Assembly: GCF_047495555.1 (NCBI RefSeq) | Contig: NZ_CP166866.1 | Span: 806,001 to 870,000 of the forward strand | Length of the DNA stretch: 64,000 nt | Source: Methanobacterium_D sp040373355 | Lineage (GTDB): Archaea; Methanobacteriota; Methanobacteria; Methanobacteriales; Methanobacteriaceae | Reading direction: 5' to 3' | Shown here: positions 36,598 to 45,502 of the stretch, one piece after another | Layout: the number at the start of each line of letters is the position of its first letter | Numbering within the stretch: position 1 is the first letter of the stretch | Program-made: the position numbers and the translations under genes | The notes under the pieces: model-generated | Told to the model about the DNA's origin: nothing | Database searches by the model: none | The model's input: the letters and a program-made list of their open reading frames with translations, nothing else

Positions 36598-37167
36598 TTA
36601 AAAAACCTTTGTTTTGCATATATCTTCTTCAATAGATTCAATTTCATTAATATAAGTTTCGGATATTTTATCAACTAATTTTTGAATGTCTTCATCTTCA
36701 AAATCATTACATTCCGTGAGGCCTATAGTTTCTACATCGTCAGGAGTTCCTTTATTTGTTATATTCATTCCAAAATGTATCTTCATACTGCTATTTGAAC
36801 ATGTAGCAATGGAAACACTAAGTTTTTTGCCTTCAAAATAGAGGTCATCTCCCTTACGACTTGTAATAATGTTAAAATCATTTAAAATATCTTTAGTTAT
36901 CATTACAAGCATTCTCTGCCGGTGATAGCATGTTTTAATGTCTGCAGGTTGGACATCAAAATGTTCTATTATAAAATGCACCATTTCATCTGATTTTATT
37001 TCAAGCCCTACATCTTCATAATCAATTATTTTAGCAGGTTGAATATTCATGGAACCTATCCATGATATTATACTTGATCCTTTAACTTCAAGTTCTTTAA
37101 AAGCCCAAAAAGGTTCAATTTGATGGCCATCATAAGAAATAGATTCTTCTAATTTTTTGTATTTCAT
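36598..37167 (-). CDS. DUF366 family protein
   Basis: A 189-residue archaeal conserved protein of the DUF366 type (YDGHQIEPFWAFKELEVKGSS; CYHRQRMLVMITKD). Function unknown; a link to deazapurine or tRNA genes is suggested only by neighbours. The ATG at 37167 removes an otherwise 44-base overlap with the upstream gene and has AGGAT before it. Confidence 0.72.
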   Translation of the reverse strand: MKYKKLEESISYDGHQIEPFWAFKELEVKGSSIISWIGSMNIQPAKIIDYEDVGLEIKSDEMVHFIIEHFDVQPADIKTCYHRQRMLVMITKDILNDFNIITSRKGDDLYFEGKKLSVSIATCSNSSMKIHFGMNITNKGTPDDVETIGLTECNDFEDEDIQKLVDKISETYINEIESIEEDICKTKVF

Positions 37168-37186
37168 AGTTTCATATCCTAATGCT

Positions 37187-37567
37187 CTAATCTTGAATAA
37201 CAAGTTCCTTATAACCTGTTTTTGGATCAAATATTCTTTTGAACGTGCTATTTGATTCTAATATGCCTATTTCAGCAGTAGTATTTATTATGCATCCTTC
37301 ACGTAAATGTCCACCTATTGTGGTCCCTTTTGAATCTGCAATTGCAATATGAACGTGAATTCCATCAAGTGAAAGTGTACCTTCGGCAGATACAATCTCG
37401 AAAGGGCCTTTAAATGCTCTAATACTTTCATTTGCAGTTCTTAAAATCGCAGAGTTTAAACTTCCAACAATAGAAATTATTATGCCTGATTTAAGATTAT
37501 ATTCTTTAATTTTATTTTCAATGCCTTTTTTAAGGTCTTCAGCGGGATGTAATCTAAAAACTATCAT
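37187..37567 (-). CDS. PPC/DUF296 domain protein
   Basis: A 126-residue PPC-domain protein. Visible marks are the start RLHPAEDLKKGIENKIKEY, the GSLNSAILR turn and HVHIAIADSKGTTIGGHLREG, whose histidines form a metal-like site in the family. Archaeal members are trimeric and proposed to bind DNA or a small ligand. Start at 37567 preferred over GTG at 37591; neither has a strong binding site. Confidence 0.8.
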   Translation of the reverse strand: MIVFRLHPAEDLKKGIENKIKEYNLKSGIIISIVGSLNSAILRTANESIRAFKGPFEIVSAEGTLSLDGIHVHIAIADSKGTTIGGHLREGCIINTTAEIGILESNSTFKRIFDPKTGYKELVIQD

Positions 37568-37609
37568 CTTTATCAAACTGCCAATAAACACTAATTAATA
37601 TATAGTGCG

Positions 37610-38641
37610 GTGAAGTTAAATAAATTTATGAAGGCCAGGACAAGAGATTTCATACACACCGACGATGATTTATTCTTCGCCACAACATCTTATTTGCATC
37701 CCGAAGACAGAATACTATCATTTTTAAGATATATCCCTGACGAAAATGGAGAAAGATCTAAAGGAGATAAAAGATACACAAAAGTGGATTCAAAACAAGC
37801 TTATGAGTTTTTAGAAAGTAAACACCCACAATATCTCTATGATTGTGATATTACGGGGGTTAGGATGATGGGAGTGCCTTTGGATAAGGTTGAAAAGATT
37901 CTACGTCCAGATGAACGCCTTAAAGAAATAAGAAACAGCCAGGATAATGATGAACTTCTTAAAAAGGTTATACGGCTTTCAGATATTTTCCATGAAGCGG
38001 CAGAAATCCCTTATTCAAAAATGGGTATTTCGGGTTCAATTTTACCAGGTTTATATGATCCCGGCGTTTCTGATCTGGATTTTGTAATATATGGACTTAA
38101 AAATCATAAACGGGCCCGTGATACATTTGATGAAATTAAAGATAAAAGTGCACTTAAAAGCATAAGTGATGAGTATTGGGCACAATTATATGAAAAAAGA
38201 ATCAAAGATACTTCTTTAAGCTATGAAGAGTTTCAGTGGTATGAGAAACGAAAGAACAATAGAGGGGTCTTTGAAGGGGTTCTTTTTGATATTCTGGCGA
38301 CACGAGATTGGGATGAAATTAGAGGAAGATATGGTGAAGAAAGATTTGAATCTTTAGGTACCTCTAAAGTTGAATGTAGGATAAAAGATGCAATAGCTGC
38401 TTTTGATAATCCTGCAGTTTATAAAGTTGAAGATGTTAACATTTTAGAAGGTGAAGATGTTGATATAACGGAAATTGCATCATATACTCATACTTATTCT
38501 GGACAGGCAAAAGATGGAGAAGAAATAGTTGCAAAGGGTAAATTAGAGAAAGTTAGGGGTCAAAATAACAGATATAGAATTGTGGTGGGTACAACAAGAG
38601 AATCGATAGATGAATATATAAAACTAATAAAGAGAACTTAA
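37610..38641 (+). CDS. nucleotidyltransferase-fold protein
   Basis: A conserved archaeal protein of 343 residues (337 if the ATG at 37628 is used). The pol-beta superfamily signature is visible at about 142-165: GISGSILPGLYDPGVSDLDF, with GS followed by D-x-D. Other regions (FIHTDDDLFFATTSYLHPEDRI; FEGVLFDILATRDW) match a methanogen-conserved family of unassigned role. Neither start has a strong ribosome binding site. Confidence 0.75.
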   Translation: MKLNKFMKARTRDFIHTDDDLFFATTSYLHPEDRILSFLRYIPDENGERSKGDKRYTKVDSKQAYEFLESKHPQYLYDCDITGVRMMGVPLDKVEKILRPDERLKEIRNSQDNDELLKKVIRLSDIFHEAAEIPYSKMGISGSILPGLYDPGVSDLDFVIYGLKNHKRARDTFDEIKDKSALKSISDEYWAQLYEKRIKDTSLSYEEFQWYEKRKNNRGVFEGVLFDILATRDWDEIRGRYGEERFESLGTSKVECRIKDAIAAFDNPAVYKVEDVNILEGEDVDITEIASYTHTYSGQAKDGEEIVAKGKLEKVRGQNNRYRIVVGTTRESIDEYIKLIKRT

Positions 38642-38735
38642 ATTTATAAATTTATATGTAGATTATAAAAATAATACAGATTACTTTTATGTCAATTAAA
38701 ATATAAATTGAAGTTTATCTTTGGGGAGGCATTAG

Positions 38736-40025
38736 ATGAAGACTAATTACAACGTTGGACTTATAGGCTTTGGTACAATAGGTGCTGGAGTTGTAGAGAC
38801 ATTCAACAGAAATCTAGACCTTATGGAACAGAAAGTTGGAGCAAAAATCAAACTTAAAAAAGTGGTAGATCTGGATATTGAAACAGATAGGGGAGTTAAA
38901 GTTGATAAAGATATATTATCGGCGGATATTAACGACATTCTTGAAGATCCAGAAATTGATATTGTAATAGAGCTTATTGGGGGATATGAACCTGCTAAAA
39001 CATTTATTCTAAAAGCGTTACAAAATGGAAAAAATGTTGTAACTGCAAATAAAGCTCTTCTTGCAAAGCACTGGGAAGAGATTCTTCAAGCAGCAAATGA
39101 GAATAATGTGAGGATATGCTTTGAAGCGAGTGTAGGTGGAGGTATACCTCTACTAGAACCTTTAAATGAAAGTTTAGGCGCAAATCGTATCCAATCAATC
39201 TATGGTATAATTAATGGAACAGCAAACTATATTTTAACAAAAATGACCGAAGAAAGTCTTGATTTTGAAGAAGTATTGAAAGAGGCTCAAGAAAAAGGAT
39301 ATGCAGAGCAAGATCCAACTTTTGATATTGAAGGGCACGATACAGCTCAAAAATTAATTATACTTACTATATTAGGTTTTGGAATTTATGTAGAGCAGAA
39401 TAACTTCCATGTTGAGGGAATAAGTAAAATCAGACAGGAAGATATTGAATTTATTAAAAATGAGCTTGGATACTGCATAAAACTACTTGCTATTTCCAGA
39501 ATTGAAGAAGGAGAACTTGAAGTGAGAGTTCATCCAACAATGATACCTCAAAATCATCTTCTTGCATCTGTTAATGGAGTATTTAACGGTGCTTATATTG
39601 TAGGGGACATTGTAGGGCCTGTAATGATGTATGGACAGGGAGCAGGAATGATGCCTACAGCAAGTGCAGTTGTTGGGGATTGCCTTGATATAATGGAGAA
39701 TATGGAACGCGAGAATATTTATGGTCCAACTAATACTGAAGTTAAAAAAATAAAGGGCATAGAAGATATAAAGTCGAAATATTATCTTCGTCTTACTGCT
39801 GTTGATAAACCTGGAGTTTTACACACCATTTCAGGTATTTTAAGTAAATACAGTATCAGTATAGAAACAGTAAGTCAGAAGAAAAGAGACGAAGGTCAGG
39901 AAGTTCCAATTTTCATGGTAATGCATGAAGCACTGGAAAAAAACATGCAAAATGCAGTTAAAGAAATTGAAGCTCTTGATTTTATTAAAAAAGATGTTTT
40001 ATTTATTAGAGTATTAGAGGAGTAA
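38736..40025 (+). CDS. hom: homoserine dehydrogenase with C-terminal ACT domain
   Basis: Reduces aspartate semialdehyde to homoserine for threonine and methionine. The 429-residue protein has the NAD(P) site VGLIGFGTIGAGV (residues 7-19), VTANKALLAKHW, the GIINGTANYILTKM catalytic region and a C-terminal ACT domain (YLRLTAVDKPGVLHTISGIL) for amino acid feedback. GGGGAGG precedes the ATG. Monocistronic. Confidence 0.96.
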   Translation: MKTNYNVGLIGFGTIGAGVVETFNRNLDLMEQKVGAKIKLKKVVDLDIETDRGVKVDKDILSADINDILEDPEIDIVIELIGGYEPAKTFILKALQNGKNVVTANKALLAKHWEEILQAANENNVRICFEASVGGGIPLLEPLNESLGANRIQSIYGIINGTANYILTKMTEESLDFEEVLKEAQEKGYAEQDPTFDIEGHDTAQKLIILTILGFGIYVEQNNFHVEGISKIRQEDIEFIKNELGYCIKLLAISRIEEGELEVRVHPTMIPQNHLLASVNGVFNGAYIVGDIVGPVMMYGQGAGMMPTASAVVGDCLDIMENMERENIYGPTNTEVKKIKGIEDIKSKYYLRLTAVDKPGVLHTISGILSKYSISIETVSQKKRDEGQEVPIFMVMHEALEKNMQNAVKEIEALDFIKKDVLFIRVLEE

Positions 40026-40040
40026 ATACTCTTTTTATTA
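40020..40040 (+). terminator. terminator after hom
   Basis: GAGTA-AA-TACTC (40020-40031) followed by a T-run; the stem overlaps the stop codon. Confidence 0.55.
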
Positions 40041-40114
40041 CTCTTTTTATTTTTATTAATTTTTTCAGATTAGAATAATAAAAAATAATAGTAATAAATA
40101 ATATATAAATAAGT

Positions 40115-40393
40115 ATGTTAGAATATCTTGGTTCTTATGGCGAAGAAGGATGCGATCTCTGTTTTGTAGATCCAATATCTCCTCATGAATGGAAAGGTAA
40201 AATTAAAGATAAATTATCAAACTACAAAGAGAATGCATTCATTGATGACAAGAGAAAGCTTAATTTATTCATTGTTTTGCGATTAGATCCTTCAGAAGAA
40301 GAATATGATGATATAAGCTATATTACTGGACACATCAACGAATTCATGAATTTTTACCAGAAATCCATAAAAGAAATTAAAGAATTAGATTAA
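40115..40393 (+). CDS. hypothetical acidic protein
   Basis: Not recognised. A 92-residue acidic protein (EEEYDDISYITGHINEF) with early CDLCFVDPISPHEW. No ribosome binding site is seen; AT-rich sequence directly precedes the ATG. Length and composition look like a real gene but support is limited. Confidence 0.5.
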   Translation: MLEYLGSYGEEGCDLCFVDPISPHEWKGKIKDKLSNYKENAFIDDKRKLNLFIVLRLDPSEEEYDDISYITGHINEFMNFYQKSIKEIKELD

Positions 40394-40589
40394 ATATTTA
40401 TTTTTAGATATATTTTATTTTATATTCCGAATTACTTATTTTAGGGCTAACTAACTAAATTTGCGTCATTTAATATGTTTTAGGAAGTAGTAACTTACGT
40501 ACACTATTTATATGACTTTAATTAAGATATTAATTATTTAAATCTTCTTAATTAAAATTTAGGTTACTTTAAGGTTAAATGGTGTAAAC

Positions 40590-41399
40590 ATGTTAAATGT
40601 ATCTGATGTTCCAGAATTTATTTATTGCCCTGCAAAACTGTATTGGAAGTATAGGGAGGGCTTTGAAAATCAAAGTTCCCAAATAATTACTGGAAAAATC
40701 ATTCATGAAGTTCGCAGGGGATTTGAAGACATTGTTAAGCACAATCTATGGAATGTAAATAAAAACATGGGTATTGGTGAGATTCAAAATGTGATACTTT
40801 GGGGAGTTCCTGAATTTATTGAAAAAGTGCATAATAGATACTTAGACAATCCTAAAATCGATGAAGAAGGGCTTAATAACTTCTTTAAGGAATTTGAAGA
40901 GGATTTAATAATTGAAGCAAGTGTTCAGGTTTTAAGAGTTAAGAAATTGATGGAGACAACCAAAAAAGAAGGAATGGAAATTTCAAAAATGTTCTTTCCA
41001 CAATCACTTTATGAATTTTCCCTACAAAGTGAAGAGCTTAATCTAAAAGGAATGGTAGATAAAATTGAGATAGTTAATGGAATTTATTATCCCATTGAAA
41101 TTAAAACAGGGTTTCCACCAGTAAAGGGGGCCTGGTTATCTCATGCACTACAAATTGCCGCATATGCTGTATTAATTGATTATGAATTAAATAAAGAAGT
41201 TCTTGTGGGATTTGTAGATTATACAAAAATATTTGAGAGAAGAACGGTTGTAGTAAATTCAATTTTACATAATAAACTCTTTGGGGTGCTAGATTCAATT
41301 AACAAAATGCTTGAAAACGATGAAATTCCTGAATTTAAGCTAAATAAAAAGAAATGTGAAAAATGTGAGTATATAGAAATTTGTAGTTTTTATGGATAA
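40590..41399 (+). CDS. Cas4-like PD-(D/E)XK nuclease with Fe-S cysteines
   Basis: A 269-residue protein of the Cas4/RecB exonuclease family. It shows the N-terminal cysteine in EFIYCPAKLYWKY, GKIIHEVRRGF (motif I), MVDKIEIVNGIYYPIEIKTG (D...E-x-K catalytic core near 160-180), the QIAAYAVLI motif, and C-terminal CEKCEYIEIC completing a four-cysteine [4Fe-4S] set. No CRISPR array or other cas gene is in the window, so a housekeeping repair or solo-cas4 role is as likely as CRISPR adaptation. GGTGTAAAC precedes the ATG. Confidence 0.85.
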   Translation: MLNVSDVPEFIYCPAKLYWKYREGFENQSSQIITGKIIHEVRRGFEDIVKHNLWNVNKNMGIGEIQNVILWGVPEFIEKVHNRYLDNPKIDEEGLNNFFKEFEEDLIIEASVQVLRVKKLMETTKKEGMEISKMFFPQSLYEFSLQSEELNLKGMVDKIEIVNGIYYPIEIKTGFPPVKGAWLSHALQIAAYAVLIDYELNKEVLVGFVDYTKIFERRTVVVNSILHNKLFGVLDSINKMLENDEIPEFKLNKKKCEKCEYIEICSFYG

Positions 41400-41534
41400 A
41401 TGGGGGAATTACTGATAAACTATATTCAAATTTGATAGTCTCAATTTATATGATGGGTTAAATAAGTCTAATTGGTATCATGATAAATGAATATAATGAA
41501 ATCAATATAGACCTTTAAAAATAAAAAAAATATT

Positions 41535-41855
41535 TTATGACCTTATCATTGTAAGAATCATTTTATACTTTTCGAGTGCTTTAAGTGCGTGTGGCTCATT
41601 TGCAGGCATTATAATCATATCACCCTTTTCAAGCACATTTTTATTACTGGAAATTGTTATTTCTGCCTTCCCATCAATAATTTGCACCATTGCATCAAAT
41701 GGGGCAGTATGTTCGCTTAATCCTTCGCCTTTATCAAAGGCAAAGATTGTCACTGTTCCTGTATCTTTCCTAATGATTTCCCGACTTACTACAGATCCGT
41801 CCTGGTATTCGATTAAATCTTCTACTTTCAATACATTTCCAATCATATCACTCAT
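41535..41855 (-). CDS. small cupin-domain protein
   Basis: A 106-residue single cupin barrel: GEGLSEHTAPFDAMVQIIDGKAEI (motif 1) and EKGDMIIMPANEPHALKA (motif 2). A metal site is likely; substrate unknown. The ATG at 41855 follows GAGGAGGCCATAAA, which overlaps the end of the ferredoxin gene upstream. It is the last gene of a minus-strand group with ferredoxin, DUF6448, a zinc ribbon and hcp. Confidence 0.85.
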   Translation of the reverse strand: MSDMIGNVLKVEDLIEYQDGSVVSREIIRKDTGTVTIFAFDKGEGLSEHTAPFDAMVQIIDGKAEITISSNKNVLEKGDMIIMPANEPHALKALEKYKMILTMIRS

Positions 41856-41868
41856 TTTATGGCCTCCT

Positions 41869-42084
41869 CTAATCATAAACATGGATAATATTTACAGGGC
41901 AGCTTGGTTCTGCATCAACAGCACATCCCGGATCATCTATTTCCTTCTCATCATTATCTCCAACTCTTTTGCCGCCTTTAAGAGTTGAAAGTCCATCATC
42001 AGCAAATTCAAATAATTCTGGACATGCATCAATACAATTTCCACAAGATATACACATTGGTCTTTCAATTTCTACTTTTGCCAT
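41869..42084 (-). CDS. single-cluster ferredoxin
   Basis: A 71-residue ferredoxin. C11, C14, C17 and C62 (CISCGNC ... SCPV) should bind one [4Fe-4S] cluster; C21 and C54 are placed like the disulfide pair of Pyrococcus-type ferredoxins. It may be the electron donor for the nearby hybrid cluster protein. GGTGAGAAT precedes the ATG. Confidence 0.9.
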   Translation of the reverse strand: MAKVEIERPMCISCGNCIDACPELFEFADDGLSTLKGGKRVGDNDEKEIDDPGCAVDAEPSCPVNIIHVYD

Positions 42085-42119
42085 ATTCTCACCAGATCTA
42101 GTTAAAAAAATTTAATATT

Positions 42120-42629
42120 TCATTTATCATCATATTTCATGTATTTGTAAAGATGATGGGAAAATAGGACAAAGTCAAGCATTGCATTTACGTATTCCCT
42201 TGCATTACAAACATCATTTGCATCATAATCTTTTAATAAGATTGCTTTTTGGAATTTCTTTTGAATCTCATCTTCAAGAACATTAGTTAAAAATCCAATA
42301 ACTTCCCCCGGATCTTTATTTTCAATAGATTTTTCAGCTTTAGGTACTACAGGGCCCCAATCAAGTCCAGCAGCTTTAAGTCCCTCAAAAGGTTTTCCTT
42401 CTCCTTTTCTGTGCAAACGAACAGCAGTTTCAAAAAACCAGTAGTCTGCAAGTTCACCAGCTTCTTTACTTAGCTTCCTTACATTAATAGCTTTTTCAAA
42501 GGCTTTTTTTAGCTCGTTTTCGGCAGCTTGAGGTATAAATGGAAGTATATAATTAATGTTTTCCATTTTTAAAGCTATTTTTGCAGCATTTACTACCGGA
42601 CCATCCAATGTATCACAGTGGGGCGGCAT
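42120..42629 (-). CDS. DUF6448 family protein
   Basis: A 169-residue helical protein starting MPPHCDTLDGPVV, the signature of the DUF6448 family, with conserved His/Cys at the N terminus suggesting metal binding, and ADYWFFETAVRLHRKGEGKPFEGLK. Function unknown. It sits between ferredoxin and a zinc-ribbon gene in the hcp group. Confidence 0.78.
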   Translation of the reverse strand: MPPHCDTLDGPVVNAAKIALKMENINYILPFIPQAAENELKKAFEKAINVRKLSKEAGELADYWFFETAVRLHRKGEGKPFEGLKAAGLDWGPVVPKAEKSIENKDPGEVIGFLTNVLEDEIQKKFQKAILLKDYDANDVCNAREYVNAMLDFVLFSHHLYKYMKYDDK

Positions 42630-42639
42630 ATTTCACCAT

Positions 42640-42834
42640 TCAATGTTTATTTTCGCATTTAAAGCAATAATTCGTATCTCTATTCGTTTTAAAGATTTTC
42701 CCACATCCTTTACAGGTAACTGATCTAAGTGAAGATTTTTTATCAACGATATCCAATGAACAGGCACATTTCCAACCCATTTTGCCCTTTAATTGGGCTT
42801 CAAATTCTTTGTCAATATCAACGTCTTTTACCAT
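42640..42834 (-). CDS. small zinc-ribbon protein
   Basis: A 64-residue protein with cysteine pairs CKGCGKIF and CFKC forming a ribbon, plus an earlier CAC. Function unknown. GTGATTTAG precedes the ATG; 10 bases separate it from DUF6448. Confidence 0.7.
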   Translation of the reverse strand: MVKDVDIDKEFEAQLKGKMGWKCACSLDIVDKKSSLRSVTCKGCGKIFKTNRDTNYCFKCENKH

Positions 42835-42922
42835 CTAAATCACTATTATTACATTTAAGTGGGATAATAGAAATATTTTTCGTAATGAATAGAACAAAAT
42901 ATAAAATGTATAGGGTAATATT

Positions 42923-44236
42923 CTACCCTAAAATTTCTTTAATATCTTCTTCAGGTGTACTAATTAATTTTATATCATAATTTTCAACAAGAACATTTAA
43001 AATGTCCTCATTTATCCATCCGGGTGCAATTGGGCCGATATATATTCCTTTAATTCCAAGGTAAAGCAAACTCCAGAGTATTGCTGCTGCTTTTTGTTCC
43101 ATCCAGCTTAAGACAATTGTTAGAGGGAGTTCGTTTATTTCAAGGCCAAATAAATCTGATAGGGCAGCTACAATGTCAATTCCAACAATAGCATCATTAC
43201 ATTGTCCTATATCGATTACTCTAGGTATTCCTTCAATGTCTCCAAGGTCAAGATGAGTAAATCTAAATTTACCGCATGCCAGGGTCAATACTACAGTATC
43301 TTCAGGTAATTTTTGCACAAATTCAGTGTAGTAACCTGTTTTTTGTAATGGCGAGTCACATCCACCTACAAGGAATAATCTTCTTATCTTACCAGATTCT
43401 ACAAGTTCTTTTATTTTTGGTGCAAGTGAAAGAACTGTTGAAGCACCAAATCCTGTTGAAAGTATTCTCTCTCCCCTAGTTTCTTCAAGTTCTGGCAATG
43501 ACTTTGCTTTCTCAATTAGCTTTGAAAAATCATATCCTTCTATGTGTTCAACTCCAGTTAGTCTTGCAACTCCTGAAGTGAACATTCTATTTCTGTAATC
43601 ATCTTTTGGGGGTAATACGCAATTGGATGTTCCTAAAATTGCAACTGGATATTTTGAAAAGATATCTCTTTGATCGAACCATGATCCTCCAAGCTGACCT
43701 ACAAGATGATTATATTTTCTTAATTCGGGATAACCATGGGCTGGGAGAAGTTCTGAGTGGGTGTAAACATTTATTCCAGTTCCTTCAGTCTGTTTTAGAA
43801 TCTCCTCTAATGCTTTAAGGTTATGGCCGGTTGCAACAATTCCTTGACCTTTTTTGGTTCCGGTATTAACTTCAACAGGAGTAGGTTCGCCATAAGTTTC
43901 AATCAAAGCTGTTTTAAGAAGACGCATTGTCCTTATATTCATTTCTCCTGCTTCTAAAGCTAGTTTTATAAGTTCATTTGTATCTATATTTACATTAGTG
44001 AGAGTAGAATAGAATCCACGTTCCATAAATGCGTCTATTTCAGGGTCAGTATATCCTAATTCTCTTGCATGGTAAAGGTAAGCTGATATTCCTTTAATTG
44101 CAAATAAAAGGTTATCTTGTAGTCTTGCTGCTGTTGCATCTTTTCCACATACTCCTTTTATTGTACAGCCAGTTCCTCGTGCTGTTTGGGAGCACTGGTA
44201 ACAAAACATTTCATTTCCGGTTTCATTTCCATTCAT
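42923..44236 (-). CDS. hcp: hydroxylamine reductase / hybrid cluster protein
   Basis: Hcp of the short methanogen type (437 residues; the longer bacterial classes exceed 500). N-terminal C12, C15, C24 and C30 bind a [4Fe-4S] cluster. The hybrid 4Fe-2S-2O cluster ligands lie in GTSNCVLPP, GGCDSPLQKTGYYT and CGKFRFTHLDLG. It acts in nitrosative or oxidative stress, with hydroxylamine reduction or S-nitrosylation roles reported for the family. GGAGGTAATTTA precedes the ATG; it heads the minus-strand group. Confidence 0.95.
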   Translation of the reverse strand: MNGNETGNEMFCYQCSQTARGTGCTIKGVCGKDATAARLQDNLLFAIKGISAYLYHARELGYTDPEIDAFMERGFYSTLTNVNIDTNELIKLALEAGEMNIRTMRLLKTALIETYGEPTPVEVNTGTKKGQGIVATGHNLKALEEILKQTEGTGINVYTHSELLPAHGYPELRKYNHLVGQLGGSWFDQRDIFSKYPVAILGTSNCVLPPKDDYRNRMFTSGVARLTGVEHIEGYDFSKLIEKAKSLPELEETRGERILSTGFGASTVLSLAPKIKELVESGKIRRLFLVGGCDSPLQKTGYYTEFVQKLPEDTVVLTLACGKFRFTHLDLGDIEGIPRVIDIGQCNDAIVGIDIVAALSDLFGLEINELPLTIVLSWMEQKAAAILWSLLYLGIKGIYIGPIAPGWINEDILNVLVENYDIKLISTPEEDIKEILG

Positions 44237-44503
44237 TAAATTACCTCCAAGGCATCTTTGTCCTAAAATGGATTTATATAGATTATTAGTAAATATAATT
44301 ACATATTATTTGATAAAAACTATAAAATACACTTATTTTTAATTATAACTATTAAAATCGCTTTCATAAACAATGATTTTGTCATTGATAGTATTTAGAA
44401 TTTATGATTTAGTAATAATTTCTGAAATCATTATTTATAATATTTTATTTTAAATTAGTATTATTTAAATCATTTAACGATCATATAATAGACTGGTGAT
44501 AAC

Positions 44504-44803
44504 ATGAAGGTGGATAAAAATTCACTTAAATTAATGAAAAAATGCGAAGATGAAGAAATTGCTACACAAGGGATGGGAGCATGCCAAGTATTGTTAGAAG
44601 AAATGGATAGGGGAAATATAGATCGTGAAATCTTTGAAGGCGATGACCCTGATGAATCCTACATACAAATGGCCCAGAGAATAACCCCTAATGACGTGCC
44701 AAGAGTTCTTGATATGGCATTTAAAATGAGACAAGAACCAAATGTTAGTCCTGAAATGAAAAATGCTGCAAATAGGTTAATAAGGGCAATAGAGGCCCTT
44801 TAA
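44504..44803 (+). CDS. small helical protein, tandem paralogue 1 of 3
   Basis: Not assigned to a family. A 99-residue acidic helical protein with the shared core DESYIQMAQRITPNDVPRVL and the end AANRLIRAIEAL. The three copies keep the same order of a LMKKCE start, GACQVLLEEMDRG, an acidic loop, VP-V hydrophobic helix and AANR-IR end. GGTGATAAC precedes the ATG. Confidence 0.7.
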   Translation: MKVDKNSLKLMKKCEDEEIATQGMGACQVLLEEMDRGNIDREIFEGDDPDESYIQMAQRITPNDVPRVLDMAFKMRQEPNVSPEMKNAANRLIRAIEAL

Positions 44804-44849
44804 ACTTGATAATTAAATAATAACGCTGGGGCTCTGAATCAGTGATAAG

Positions 44850-45137
44850 ATGCAGCAGAATAAAGATACAAAAAAACTATTGGAAAAATGCGTAAATTCA
44901 AAAATGGATACGCAAACACTGAATATATGTAAAATTCTACTTGAAGAAATGGATCGAAGCGAGATTAAGCTTGAAGACAATGATGAATCTTTTATTCAAA
45001 TGGCCCAGAGAATATCTCCTGAAGATGTGCCTCATGTTCTTAGGATGGCATTAGAATTAAGAGATAGACCTGATATTAAGGATCCTGAAATTAAAATAGC
45101 TGCAAATAGATTAATTAGATCAATAGAATCTCTTTAA
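44850..45137 (+). CDS. small helical protein, tandem paralogue 2 of 3
   Basis: A 95-residue homologue of the gene 46 bases upstream (DESFIQMAQRISPEDVPHVL; AANRLIRSIESL). The N-terminal GACQ is replaced by NICK. AGTGATAAG precedes the ATG. Function unknown. Confidence 0.7.
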   Translation: MQQNKDTKKLLEKCVNSKMDTQTLNICKILLEEMDRSEIKLEDNDESFIQMAQRISPEDVPHVLRMALELRDRPDIKDPEIKIAANRLIRSIESL

Positions 45138-45159
45138 ACATTATTAGAAAGGTGATATT

Positions 45160-45486
45160 ATGAGAATAGAGCTTGATGAAAATGCTAAAGATTTAATAAG
45201 AAAATGTGAAAATAATGTAGTAGATACCAGTACAATGGGTGCTTGTCAGGTATTTTTAGAAGAAATAGACAGAGGAAATGTGGTATTAGATGATGAGTCC
45301 GGCCAATCATACATTAACAAATCCAGAGAATCTGAAGAAACAGAATCTGGAGAAGGAGGTATTTCTCAAGAAGAAGTTCCTCAAGTTGTTAGAATCGCTT
45401 TTATAGTAAGGGACAGTGACGACATTACAAATAGGGATGTAAAAACTGCAGCTAATAGAGTAATTAGAAGAGTAGAGCTAATGTAA
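45160..45486 (+). CDS. small helical protein, tandem paralogue 3 of 3
   Basis: A 108-residue homologue, most diverged of the three: the QMAQRI segment is replaced by a longer acidic, Gly/Ser-rich loop (SEETESGEGGISQEEVP), while GACQVFLEEIDRG and AANRVIRRVELM are kept. AGGTGATATT precedes the ATG; 22 bases after paralogue 2, so one operon. Confidence 0.7.
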   Translation: MRIELDENAKDLIRKCENNVVDTSTMGACQVFLEEIDRGNVVLDDESGQSYINKSRESEETESGEGGISQEEVPQVVRIAFIVRDSDDITNRDVKTAANRVIRRVELM

Positions 45487-45502
45487 GATTTTTATTATCT
45501 AG

